From positions 1 through 18,140 of the forward strand of contig JBKHDI010000072.1 of assembly GCA_046541415.1 (NCBI GenBank): a stretch of 18,140 nucleotides of DNA, given 5' to 3'. The notes under the pieces are model-generated. The model worked only from the letters and a program-made list of their open reading frames with translations, was not told the DNA's origin and ran no database searches. Position 1 is the first letter of the stretch, and each line of letters starts with the position of its first letter. The translations under genes were made by a program, and so were the position numbers. Source of the stretch: CAZOVB01 sp046541415. GTDB lineage: Bacteria; Planctomycetota; Phycisphaerae; SM23-33. Positions 6,368 through 13,005 of this stretch are shown in pieces.

Positions 6368-7003
6368 CTATCGGTGCGGGTAGAGATTTCGGTCTTCGAT
6401 GTATTCGGCGACCGGGTCGGGCACGAGGAACCGGATCGAAAGCCCCCTGCGACGACGGGCACGGATGTCGGTCGATGAGATCTCCAGCAGGGGCGCTTCG
6501 ATGATGCTCTCGGCCAGCTGTCTGCTGGTTTCCTGCCCGAAAGCCTCTGTCAGAGTCTCGAACATCTCGTCGCTCTGCCCCTGCCAGCCGGGCCGGGCCA
6601 GAACTACGAAGTCGATCCGCTGGACCACCTCGTCCGCCCTGTGCCAGTTCGGCAGATCCGCGAGCATGTCCAGCCCGATGACCATCGTCAGCTTGCGGTC
6701 CGGGAATCTACCGGCCAGTTCGTCGACGGTATCGATCGTGTAGCTCGGGGCGTCACCGCTGCGGCGGAGTTCCAGATCGCAGACGCCCAGGCGAGGTTCG
6801 TCTGCCACGGCCAGGCGGATCATCTCCAGGCGTCCCTGGCCGTCGGCTGCCGGTCCGGGCTTGTGCGGGGGAGCCGCAGCGGGCATGAACACGACCTGGT
6901 CGAATCCGGCGGTCTCGGCCACGTGGCGGGCGAGGATCAGATGTCCGCAATGGATGGGGTCGAACGTGCCGCCCATCCAGGCAAATGTATCGGGGTTGCT
7001 CAT
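6368..7003 (-). CDS. nadD: Nicotinate-nucleotide adenylyltransferase
   Basis: A 211-residue cytoplasmic enzyme that adenylylates nicotinate mononucleotide to deamido-NAD, shared by de novo and salvage NAD synthesis. Visible: WMGGTFDPIHCGH with the H18-x-G20-H21 motif; the FMPAAAPPHKPG loop typical of NadD; VIGLDMLADLPNWHRADEV, the usual GxDxLxxLxxWxxxxE pattern; and LEISSTDIRARRRRG, the C-terminal ISSTxIR motif. Length is normal. It is convergent with coaD, another member of the same fold family, with zero bases between the stops (TAG then CTA). It is divergent from hisF. A promoter lies at 7042-7070, and the ribosome-binding site is weak (AGAAAGA). The two nucleotidyltransferases act in different cofactor pathways, so their adjacency need not be functional. 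Confidence 0.95.
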   Translation of the reverse strand: MSNPDTFAWMGGTFDPIHCGHLILARHVAETAGFDQVVFMPAAAPPHKPGPAADGQGRLEMIRLAVADEPRLGVCDLELRRSGDAPSYTIDTVDELAGRFPDRKLTMVIGLDMLADLPNWHRADEVVQRIDFVVLARPGWQGQSDEMFETLTEAFGQETSRQLAESIIEAPLLEISSTDIRARRRRGLSIRFLVPDPVAEYIEDRNLYPHR

Positions 7004-7041
7004 CGGTTGGTCTTTCTGCAGCGAGCCCAGTCGCGGCCGCC

Positions 7042-7070
7042 AAGATATTGCCCCCGCCTGCGGGAGTCAA
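7042..7070 (-). promoter_or_regulatory. Promoter of nadD
   Basis: On the minus strand: TTGACT (7070-7065), a 17-base spacer and TATCTT (7047-7042). The expected start near 7035 leaves a leader of about 32 bases. It lies back to back with the hisF promoter, with four bases between the two -35 boxes. Confidence 0.6.
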
Positions 7071-7074
7071 ACGT

Positions 7075-7102
7075 TGTCGCTGGAGATGGAATTTCGTACA
7101 AT
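7075..7102 (+). promoter_or_regulatory. Promoter of the hisF-pilT operon
   Basis: TTGTCG (7075-7080), a 16-base spacer and TACAAT (7097-7102). Transcription would begin near 7109, downstream of the in-frame ATG at 7101 and upstream of the chosen hisF start at 7134. Confidence 0.6.
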
Positions 7103-7133
7103 GGCCCTTTTCCAGCCTGGAGTCACCCCTGCC

Positions 7134-7925
7134 ATGCTTGCCAAACGCATCATTCCCTGCCTCGATGTCAACCAGGGCCGCGTCGTGAAAGGCGTGAATT
7201 TCCTGAACCTCCGCGACGCCGGCGACCCGGTCGAAATCGCCCGCCGCTACGAAGCCGAAGGCGCCGACGAACTGGTATTCCTCGACATCACCGCCAGCCA
7301 CGAGCAGAGGGATATCATACTCGACATCGTCCACGAGACGGCCGAGCAGGTATTCATGCCCCTGACCGTCGGAGGCGGGGTGCGGAATCTCGACGACGTC
7401 CGCGCCCTGCTCAACGCCGGGGCCGACAAGGTCTCGATCAACTCCGCAGCCGTGCGGGATCCGGACTTCGTGCGGGCGGCTGCGGCGAAATTCGGCCGCC
7501 AGTGCATCGTCGTCGCCGTGGACCCCAAGCGGATCCAGCACGACGGGCGGGAAGTCTGGGAGGTGCACATCTCCGGAGGCAGGATCCCCACGGGGCTTGA
7601 GGTAGTCGACTGGGCCCGGAAGATGCAGGACTGCGGGGCCGGCGAGATCCTCCTGACCGTCATGGATGCCGACGGCACGTGCGACGGGTACGATATCGAG
7701 GTAACCCGTGCGGTGGCCGAGGCGGTGGAGATCCCCATCGTCGCCTCCGGCGGCGCCGGGGGCCCGGCGCACATGCACGAAGTGTTGACCGAGGGCAAGG
7801 CCGATGCCGCCCTGGCCGCCAGCATCTTCCACTTCGGGACCTACAGCATCGAAGAAGTCAAAGAGTACCTCGCCCAGCGCAACGTACCGGTCCGGCGGAT
7901 CGGCAAGACACAGGCGTCAGCCTGA
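7134..7925 (+). CDS. hisF: Imidazole glycerol phosphate synthase, cyclase subunit
   Basis: A 263-residue (beta/alpha)8-barrel protein. With the HisH glutaminase it converts PRFAR and ammonia to imidazole glycerol phosphate and AICAR, linking histidine and purine synthesis. Visible: the N-terminal MLAKRIIPCLDVNQGRVVKG with catalytic D11, the phosphate-binding VGGGVRN (79-85), VVAVDPK with catalytic D130, ILLTVMDADGTCDGYD (172-187), and VASGGAGG (203-210). All hallmark residues are present, and length is a few residues above the usual 252-258. ATG 7134 matches the conserved N-terminus, with GGAG 11 bases upstream. No hisH, hisA or other his gene is in the window. Only 17 bases separate hisF from the PilT-type gene, so the two are probably co-transcribed, which is odd for a histidine enzyme. 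Confidence 0.97.
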   Translation: MLAKRIIPCLDVNQGRVVKGVNFLNLRDAGDPVEIARRYEAEGADELVFLDITASHEQRDIILDIVHETAEQVFMPLTVGGGVRNLDDVRALLNAGADKVSINSAAVRDPDFVRAAAAKFGRQCIVVAVDPKRIQHDGREVWEVHISGGRIPTGLEVVDWARKMQDCGAGEILLTVMDADGTCDGYDIEVTRAVAEAVEIPIVASGGAGGPAHMHEVLTEGKADAALAASIFHFGTYSIEEVKEYLAQRNVPVRRIGKTQASA

Positions 7926-7942
7926 GAACTGAGGAGTACCGC

Positions 7943-9106
7943 GTGAATCCCACCACCGACGTGCAACCGATTGAAGACGACCCGCACCACCACAGCGAAG
8001 AGGCTCGCAAGGCCGCCCAGAAGCTGGAAGGTTACTTCCAGGCCCTGACCAAACTGGGCGCCTCGGACCTGCATCTCAAGGCAGGCCGCAGCCCGCACAT
8101 CCGCCTGAAGTCCGTAGTCAAGCCCACCAAGAGCCCCGAACTGTCCAGCGAGGAGATCGAGGCGATGGGCATGTCCCTGCTGAGTCCCAAGCAGCGGGAA
8201 TACTTCCTGACCCACGGCAGCATCGATATCGCCCACCAGGTCGTCGGCGGGGACCGCTACCGGATCAACATCTTCCGCCAGCGCGGCGATGTTTCCATGG
8301 CCGCCCGACGCGTCACCAGCGACATCCCGAGCTTCGAGCAACTCCACCTGCCCAACGTCCTGGCCGAGGTGGCCCGGGAACACCAGGGCCTGGTCCTGCT
8401 GTCCGGGCCGACCGGCAGCGGCAAGAGTACGTCGATCGCCGCGATGATCGACCACATCAACTCGACGCGCTCCTGCCACATCGTGACCATCGAAGACCCC
8501 ATCGAATACCTCTACGAGGACAAAAAGGCCCTGGTCAGCCAGCGGGAAGTGGGCATCGACGTCGAGAGCTTCGAGGCCGCCCTGAAGTACCTGCTTCGGG
8601 AAGACCCCGACGTGGTGCTGATCGGCGAAATGCGAGATCGCGATACGTTCGAAGCGGCCCTGCAGGCCTCGGAAACCGGCCACTTGGTCTTCGGGACGGT
8701 TCATGCATCCACGGCCCCGCAGACCATCGAACGCGTTTTGGCGCTGTTCCCCGAGGGCAGCCGCGAACTGGTCCGCCAGAGTTTCGCGTTCAACCTCAAG
8801 GGAATCATCTGCCAGAAACTGCTGCCTTCGATCGCTGAAGGAATCGACCGGGTCCCGGCCCTGGAGATCATGCTGATGAACCCGTCGGTCCGCCAGCTGA
8901 TCGAGGACGGGCGCGAGTCGGAAATCCTTGACGTTGTCCGGTCGAACGAAAATCAGGGCATGCAAACCTTTACAAAAAGCTTGCTCGATCTGATCGAAAG
9001 CGAGATGATCGACCCTCGCGTCGGGTATGAGGTGGCATCGAACCCCGATGAGTTGAAGATGCGACTGAAGGGCATTTCCACGGGGCACAGTGGCCTTCTG
9101 GGCTGA
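7943..9106 (+). CDS. pilT: PilT-type retraction ATPase (T2SS/T4P ATPase family)
   Basis: A 387-residue hexameric ATPase of the type IV pilus / type II secretion family, closest in features to PilT. Order: a hydrophilic His/Glu-rich N-terminus (DDPHHH); the PilT-like N-domain motif LGASDLHLKAG; Walker A GPTGSGKST (155-163); Asp box TIEDPIEYLYED starting at 182; Walker B DPDVVLIGEMRD (about 221-232); His box GHLVFGTVHAS (246-256); and NPSVRQLIEDG (313-323), the counterpart of the PilT AIRNLIRE motif. All catalytic elements look intact, so it should hydrolyse ATP at the cytoplasmic face of the membrane. There is no zinc-binding CxxC pair, as expected for PilT. The start is GTG 7943 with GAGGAG 6 bases upstream. 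It is followed 29 bases later by a degenerate GspE-like protein, its likely partner. A role in real pilus retraction is not shown: no pilin genes are nearby. Confidence 0.9.
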   Translation: MNPTTDVQPIEDDPHHHSEEARKAAQKLEGYFQALTKLGASDLHLKAGRSPHIRLKSVVKPTKSPELSSEEIEAMGMSLLSPKQREYFLTHGSIDIAHQVVGGDRYRINIFRQRGDVSMAARRVTSDIPSFEQLHLPNVLAEVAREHQGLVLLSGPTGSGKSTSIAAMIDHINSTRSCHIVTIEDPIEYLYEDKKALVSQREVGIDVESFEAALKYLLREDPDVVLIGEMRDRDTFEAALQASETGHLVFGTVHASTAPQTIERVLALFPEGSRELVRQSFAFNLKGIICQKLLPSIAEGIDRVPALEIMLMNPSVRQLIEDGRESEILDVVRSNENQGMQTFTKSLLDLIESEMIDPRVGYEVASNPDELKMRLKGISTGHSGLLG

Positions 9107-9135
9107 GACACCGGCGCAATGATCACGGAGAGACA

Positions 9136-10824
9136 ATGACCGAACCGATACTGCAAACCTGCTTGGCGGCCGCGGGCGACATTCCCTCGCCGGGCGGGTA
9201 CCTTTCCCTGCCGAAGCTGATTGTCATGTTCGTGCTCCTGCTGCCCTGGTTGGCTGCCTGCCCGTGGGTGTACAAAGACACCGGCCTGGTCCGGATGCAT
9301 CGGCTGCAGTGGTCCTCGATCGCCGTAGGCGGCGGGGCACTGGGCCTGGCGATGTGGCTGTTGATCCCGTCGTTTCTGGTCGGGATGCTCGCCTACGTGG
9401 TCCTGGCCGGGGCGGGCCTGCTGTCATACGTCGTAACCCGCAATGCCAAAGTCGACCCCGAGTACCGCGTACTGACCGGCGATCACCTCAGCGGCCTGTT
9501 CAGCGGCAAGGGCGGGGGCAAGGGCAAAGCCAAGCCCCACGCCGGTCAGGAGGAAGTCGTCAAACGCGTAAAGATCTACGACAACAGCAATTCGCTGGTC
9601 CGTCCTCCGCAGGATGACGAGGCCGATGCGGCGATGGTCCACGGCTCGAACATCGCCCAGAACCTGTTTTTCGACATGCTCTTCCGACGAGCCAGCGAGG
9701 CGGAGATTACGCCCTCGGGCCAGCAGACCACCGTGCGGTATCTCATCGACGGCGTGGTCACCGAAAGGCCCGCGATGAACGTCAGCGATTCCGAAGCGCT
9801 GATCACTTACCTCAAGACCGTCACCGACATGGACCCGGCCGAACTCCGCAAACCCCAGGAAACGCAGATCAGCGTCGAGGGCACGCAGGGCAGGCCCGTA
9901 GAGGTGTATCTTAAAACGGCCGGGACGACCTCCGGCCAGCGACTGCACGTCAAGATCGTCCAGGAGGCCGTCCAGACCGATCTGGAGAAACTGGGCATGC
10001 CCGGCGACATCCTTGAGACACTGGTGAATCTGTCGCATGAGGACGGCCTGATCATCGTGGCCGGGCCCTCCCGCTCTGGCGTGACAAGCACGCTCTACTC
10101 GTTGATACGCAAGCAGGATGCGTACATCAAGCACCTGGTCATGCTGGAGGAATCCAGCGCGATCGACCTGGAGAACGTCACGCAGAACGAGTACACAGAC
10201 GAAGCTGGCCTGGCCCGCGAGCTGGCCTCGGCCTTGCGGCGCGACCCGGACGTGGTGGTTGTCGATCGCTGCCGATCGGCCCAGACTGGCTCGATGATCC
10301 GCGAAGCAGCCGAAAGCAAGCTCTTCTACCTCGGCGAGAGGGCGACCGACACGTTCACCGCCCTGGCCAAGTGGCTGAAGATCAACCAGAACGACCCGGA
10401 GAGCCTCGCACCTCTCAAGGCCGTGACCTGCCAGACGCTCGTTCGCAAGCTCTGCCAGGCCTGCAAGGAAGCCTACCGCCCCGACCCGGCGATTCTGGCA
10501 AAGGCGAACCTGCCGGCCAACAAGATCGACAAGTTCTACCGCCCCCCCACCAAGCCGCTGACCGACGAGAAGGGCAACCCGATTACCTGTCCCGGCTGTC
10601 AGGGAACCGGATACGTGGGGCGGACGGCCGCTTTCGAGTTGTTGATTGTCACCGACGAGATCCGCCAAGCGATCCGCAGCGGCGCGACGCTCTCGAAGAT
10701 CAAATCCACAGCCCGCAAGAACAAGATGCTCTACCTGCAGGAGCAGGCGCTTCGGAAGGTGATTTCCGGCCAGACGAGCATACAGGAAGTCCTGCGGGCC
10801 ACGCAGACGAAGAAATCCAAATAA
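9136..10824 (+). CDS. Membrane-anchored degenerate GspE/PilB-like pseudo-ATPase
   Basis: A 562-residue protein. Three hydrophobic segments (about 28-46, 60-80 and 81-100) precede a linker rich in Gly and Lys and then a GspE/PilB-like core. The core keeps the family layout but not the catalytic residues. The Walker A position reads GPSRSGVTST (310-319), with V316 where the essential lysine belongs. Walker B reads DPDVVVVDRCRS (370-381), with D377-R378 in place of Gly-Glu. The Asp box is MLEESSAIDLENVTQNEY, and the His box is replaced by KLFYLGERATDTF. The paired cysteines typical of GspE/PilB persist (C440-x-x-C443, C485-x-x-C488), as does the C-terminal VGRTAAFELLIVTDEIRQAI region. ATP hydrolysis is therefore unlikely; a scaffold, adaptor or nucleotide-sensing role beside the active PilT-type protein is inferred. 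GGAGAG lies just before ATG 9136. Normal GspE and PilB are soluble, so the membrane domain is also unusual. Confidence 0.85.
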   Translation: MTEPILQTCLAAAGDIPSPGGYLSLPKLIVMFVLLLPWLAACPWVYKDTGLVRMHRLQWSSIAVGGGALGLAMWLLIPSFLVGMLAYVVLAGAGLLSYVVTRNAKVDPEYRVLTGDHLSGLFSGKGGGKGKAKPHAGQEEVVKRVKIYDNSNSLVRPPQDDEADAAMVHGSNIAQNLFFDMLFRRASEAEITPSGQQTTVRYLIDGVVTERPAMNVSDSEALITYLKTVTDMDPAELRKPQETQISVEGTQGRPVEVYLKTAGTTSGQRLHVKIVQEAVQTDLEKLGMPGDILETLVNLSHEDGLIIVAGPSRSGVTSTLYSLIRKQDAYIKHLVMLEESSAIDLENVTQNEYTDEAGLARELASALRRDPDVVVVDRCRSAQTGSMIREAAESKLFYLGERATDTFTALAKWLKINQNDPESLAPLKAVTCQTLVRKLCQACKEAYRPDPAILAKANLPANKIDKFYRPPTKPLTDEKGNPITCPGCQGTGYVGRTAAFELLIVTDEIRQAIRSGATLSKIKSTARKNKMLYLQEQALRKVISGQTSIQEVLRATQTKKSK

Positions 10825-10850
10825 TCCTTTGCCCCTCGGAGAGCTGACCG

Positions 10851-12038
10851 ATGCTTCTGCAGATCGGATCGTACATTCTCATCATCGGCATCGCCTTCTA
10901 TCAAGTCACCCAAGGCCTTTTCAGTGCCCTGGTTATGGCGATCTGCTCGATCTTCTCAGCCCTGATCGCGTTGAACTTCTATGAACCGCTGGCCGACCTG
11001 TTCGCCGAGTTCATGCCCGCCCAGGCCGAGGCCGGCGCCCTGGCCCTGCTGCTGATCGCCAGCCTGATCGTCCTGCGCCTCGCAGCTGACAAGCTGCTTC
11101 GCAACAATGTCGTCTTCGGCATGTGGGCAGACCGCATCGGCGGCGGGGCCCTGGGATTGATCAGCGGCTTGACCGTGGTGGGCGTGCTGATGATCGTCCT
11201 GCAGATGCTGCCCTGGGGCTACGGCGTGCTGGGCTTCCAGCCGTATGACGAGAAGCTCCAGCCGGCAGATTCGTCCCTGCCGGCGAATTTCGTCCTGGGC
11301 CTGTTCAGCCAGGTTTCCGGCGGATCTCTGGCCGGACAACATAGCTTCGAAGAGGTCCACCCCAATCTGCAGTTGGAACTGGCCGCAGCCAGGAACCAGA
11401 TCGGCGTCCACAGCCGGACCAACACCCCTGCCGATGCATTCAAGGTTGTCAACGCCTACTGGATGTCTCCCTCGGCCCAGGGCGGGCTGGACACCCTGCC
11501 GCCCTCTGCGACCCGGGACGAAAAGGCCCACGCGCTGCGCCCGCTGCTGATCGAAACCATTGTCGCTGAATCCGCCCGCGAGAACTGGGAGGAAGCCGAC
11601 AAGTGGTATCGGCTCCCGGCGACGCACTTCCAGCTGACCACGGCCAATGGCACGATCCACTACCCGGTCGCTTACATGACCTACTACCAGACCTCCGCCA
11701 AACCCAACGATCTCAAGAACTACGGGCGCTGGCGCGAGGTGATCGAGCGACAACAGGGCAGTTGGAAGGCCATCACCCCGCCCTATCGCGAAACCGGCGA
11801 CGACAGGCCCCTCTATGCCCGCCTGGCCGTGCAGAGACGCTGGTGGTCCGAGGGAGGTCCCAAGCAGTTGCGGATCTACTGGGTCTACGCCCTGCCGCCC
11901 GGTGATGAATTCAACCCCGCCTACCTGACGTTCCGCCGCAGCGCCGTCCAGGAGGTCCCCGCCCCGAGCTCCGCCGCCAACCTCGGCGTGCTGAAGACCC
12001 AGGACGCCCTGGGCAGGATCATCGAACGAGATCGGTGA
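10851..12038 (+). CDS. CvpA-domain membrane protein with large C-terminal domain
   Basis: A 395-residue protein. The N-terminal 125 residues resemble the CvpA (colicin V production) family: hydrophobic helices at about 3-19, 24-44, 60-78 and 98-121, with the typical tight spacing and the polar MWADRIGGGALGLISGL segment before the last helix. CvpA proteins are inner-membrane proteins with a debated role in envelope function. Residues from about 125 on form a soluble domain rich in Trp and Tyr (for example EADKWYRLPATHFQLTTANG, VAYMTYYQTSAK, VQRRWWSEGG) that I cannot assign; its side of the membrane is unclear. Usual CvpA proteins are about 160-230 residues, so this domain is an addition. GGAGAG lies 7 bases before ATG 10851, and only 26 bases separate it from the pseudo-ATPase gene, so it is probably the last gene of the hisF-pilT operon. 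Confidence 0.75.
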   Translation: MLLQIGSYILIIGIAFYQVTQGLFSALVMAICSIFSALIALNFYEPLADLFAEFMPAQAEAGALALLLIASLIVLRLAADKLLRNNVVFGMWADRIGGGALGLISGLTVVGVLMIVLQMLPWGYGVLGFQPYDEKLQPADSSLPANFVLGLFSQVSGGSLAGQHSFEEVHPNLQLELAAARNQIGVHSRTNTPADAFKVVNAYWMSPSAQGGLDTLPPSATRDEKAHALRPLLIETIVAESARENWEEADKWYRLPATHFQLTTANGTIHYPVAYMTYYQTSAKPNDLKNYGRWREVIERQQGSWKAITPPYRETGDDRPLYARLAVQRRWWSEGGPKQLRIYWVYALPPGDEFNPAYLTFRRSAVQEVPAPSSAANLGVLKTQDALGRIIERDR

Positions 12039-12074
12039 GGTCGAATCTCCGCCGATTGGACTGAGTCGTTGCGA

Positions 12075-12824
12075 TTACCGCGCCCGGCCGATCGTGCGGG
12101 CAAAAAAGTCCCAGGCGGGCCGCGGACGCCGGAGATGGCCTCCCTCAAAAATGTCCCGCTGGACCTTCCAGTTCCGCTCGCGGAAATACCGGAAGGCCTG
12201 CCACGACTGGTCGCGGAGGACCTTTGGATCGCTCTTGCCCCAGAACACCAGGCCGGGCAGGTTCCGAACGTCCTCGTCGATCTGCACCGCCTGGAGCATG
12301 TCCAGGTCACTGTTGCAGGATCGGGCCACCATGCAGGCGAACCGTTTCGGGTTCCGCATCGCGGTGAAGTACAGTGGGAAGCCCCCCGCGGAGAACCCTG
12401 TCAGCATGACCTGGCTGGTATCGACACGGTACTGCAGGGCCACGTCTTCCAGCACCGAGAGGATCGCGTTTTCGTCGGCCTGGAGATCCTTCAGCCGCCA
12501 GGAATCCGGCACGGGCAGGATGCCCTGAACGCTCTGCAGATGCGGAGCGGCCACGATAAAGCCTTTCTCCTCGGCCAGGGCCCGCCATTCGTCGATCTGT
12601 CTCTTGTATCCGTCCCACCCGTGCGTGCCGTGCAGCGTAATCACCAGCGGCCAGGTCTGGTCGTGGCGGTAGTAGCTCGGGACATACAGGTAGTATTCGG
12701 TGTCTGTCCGCGGGGAGACCAGGTGGACCGGATCGACCGGCGTGTCGGTGTCCTGGAGTACGGGACAGCCGGTCAGCCAGAGCAGGCTGACCAGACAGAG
12801 CATCAAGCAGGTTCTGGTGCGCAT
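12075..12824 (-). CDS. Lipoprotein alpha/beta hydrolase (PHB depolymerase/esterase-like)
   Basis: A 249-residue precursor. Residues 1-19 form a signal peptide with lipobox LTGC, so C20 should be lipidated and the enzyme is exported and membrane-attached. The mature part has the alpha/beta hydrolase layout: YYLYVPSYY, the oxyanion-type VITLHGTHGWDG (61-72), nucleophile elbow GFSAGG with S145, GKSDP with candidate acid D199, and GGH with candidate H230. It resembles the LpqC / polyhydroxybutyrate-depolymerase and feruloyl-esterase-like group; the substrate is unknown, perhaps an ester of a polymer or sugar. The start at 12824 has GAGGAAT just upstream. The longer frame from 12863 begins inside the -10 box and would bury the signal peptide. 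It is convergent with the CvpA-domain gene and divergent from the TIGR03790-like gene. Confidence 0.85.
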   Translation of the reverse strand: MRTRTCLMLCLVSLLWLTGCPVLQDTDTPVDPVHLVSPRTDTEYYLYVPSYYRHDQTWPLVITLHGTHGWDGYKRQIDEWRALAEEKGFIVAAPHLQSVQGILPVPDSWRLKDLQADENAILSVLEDVALQYRVDTSQVMLTGFSAGGFPLYFTAMRNPKRFACMVARSCNSDLDMLQAVQIDEDVRNLPGLVFWGKSDPKVLRDQSWQAFRYFRERNWKVQRDIFEGGHLRRPRPAWDFFARTIGRAR

Positions 12825-12861
12825 CGGGATTCCTCGAAAGTACGGTTCGATAGCGATGGGC

Positions 12862-12889
12862 ATTCTAACGCAAAGCGGCGACAGGCCAA
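12862..12889 (-). promoter_or_regulatory. Promoter of the lipoprotein hydrolase gene
   Basis: On the minus strand: TTGGCC (12889-12884), a 16-base spacer and TAGAAT (12867-12862), the -10 preceded by CGT exactly as at 154-162. The expected start near 12855 leaves a leader of about 30 bases carrying GAGGAAT before ATG 12824. Confidence 0.55.
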
Positions 12890-12895
12890 ATGCTT

Positions 12896-12922
12896 TTGTC
12901 TCGGACGAAAGTCGGGTATCCT
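12896..12922 (+). promoter_or_regulatory. Possible promoter of the TIGR03790-like gene
   Basis: TATCCT (12917-12922) with TTGTCT (12896-12901) 15 bases upstream. The spacer is short and both boxes are imperfect. The place is reasonable, between divergent genes and about 80 bases before ATG 13006, but the evidence is modest. Confidence 0.3.
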
Positions 12923-13005
12923 GTCAGGCCAGGACCTGACCACCACACCTGCCGGGTGTCTGATCCCCTGCTACGCCCTGCCGAAACACAAGACGACGGA
13001 CCGCC

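Noticed and set aside
7841..9136. 431-codon minus-strand open frame
   Set aside because: It is antisense to the PilT-type gene, whose Walker and His-box motifs are unmistakable; the antisense translation has no recognisable motif.
12030..12056. Hairpin ATCGG...CCGAT at the end of the CvpA-domain gene
   Set aside because: The stem is interrupted by a mismatch/bulge and no T tract follows on either strand.
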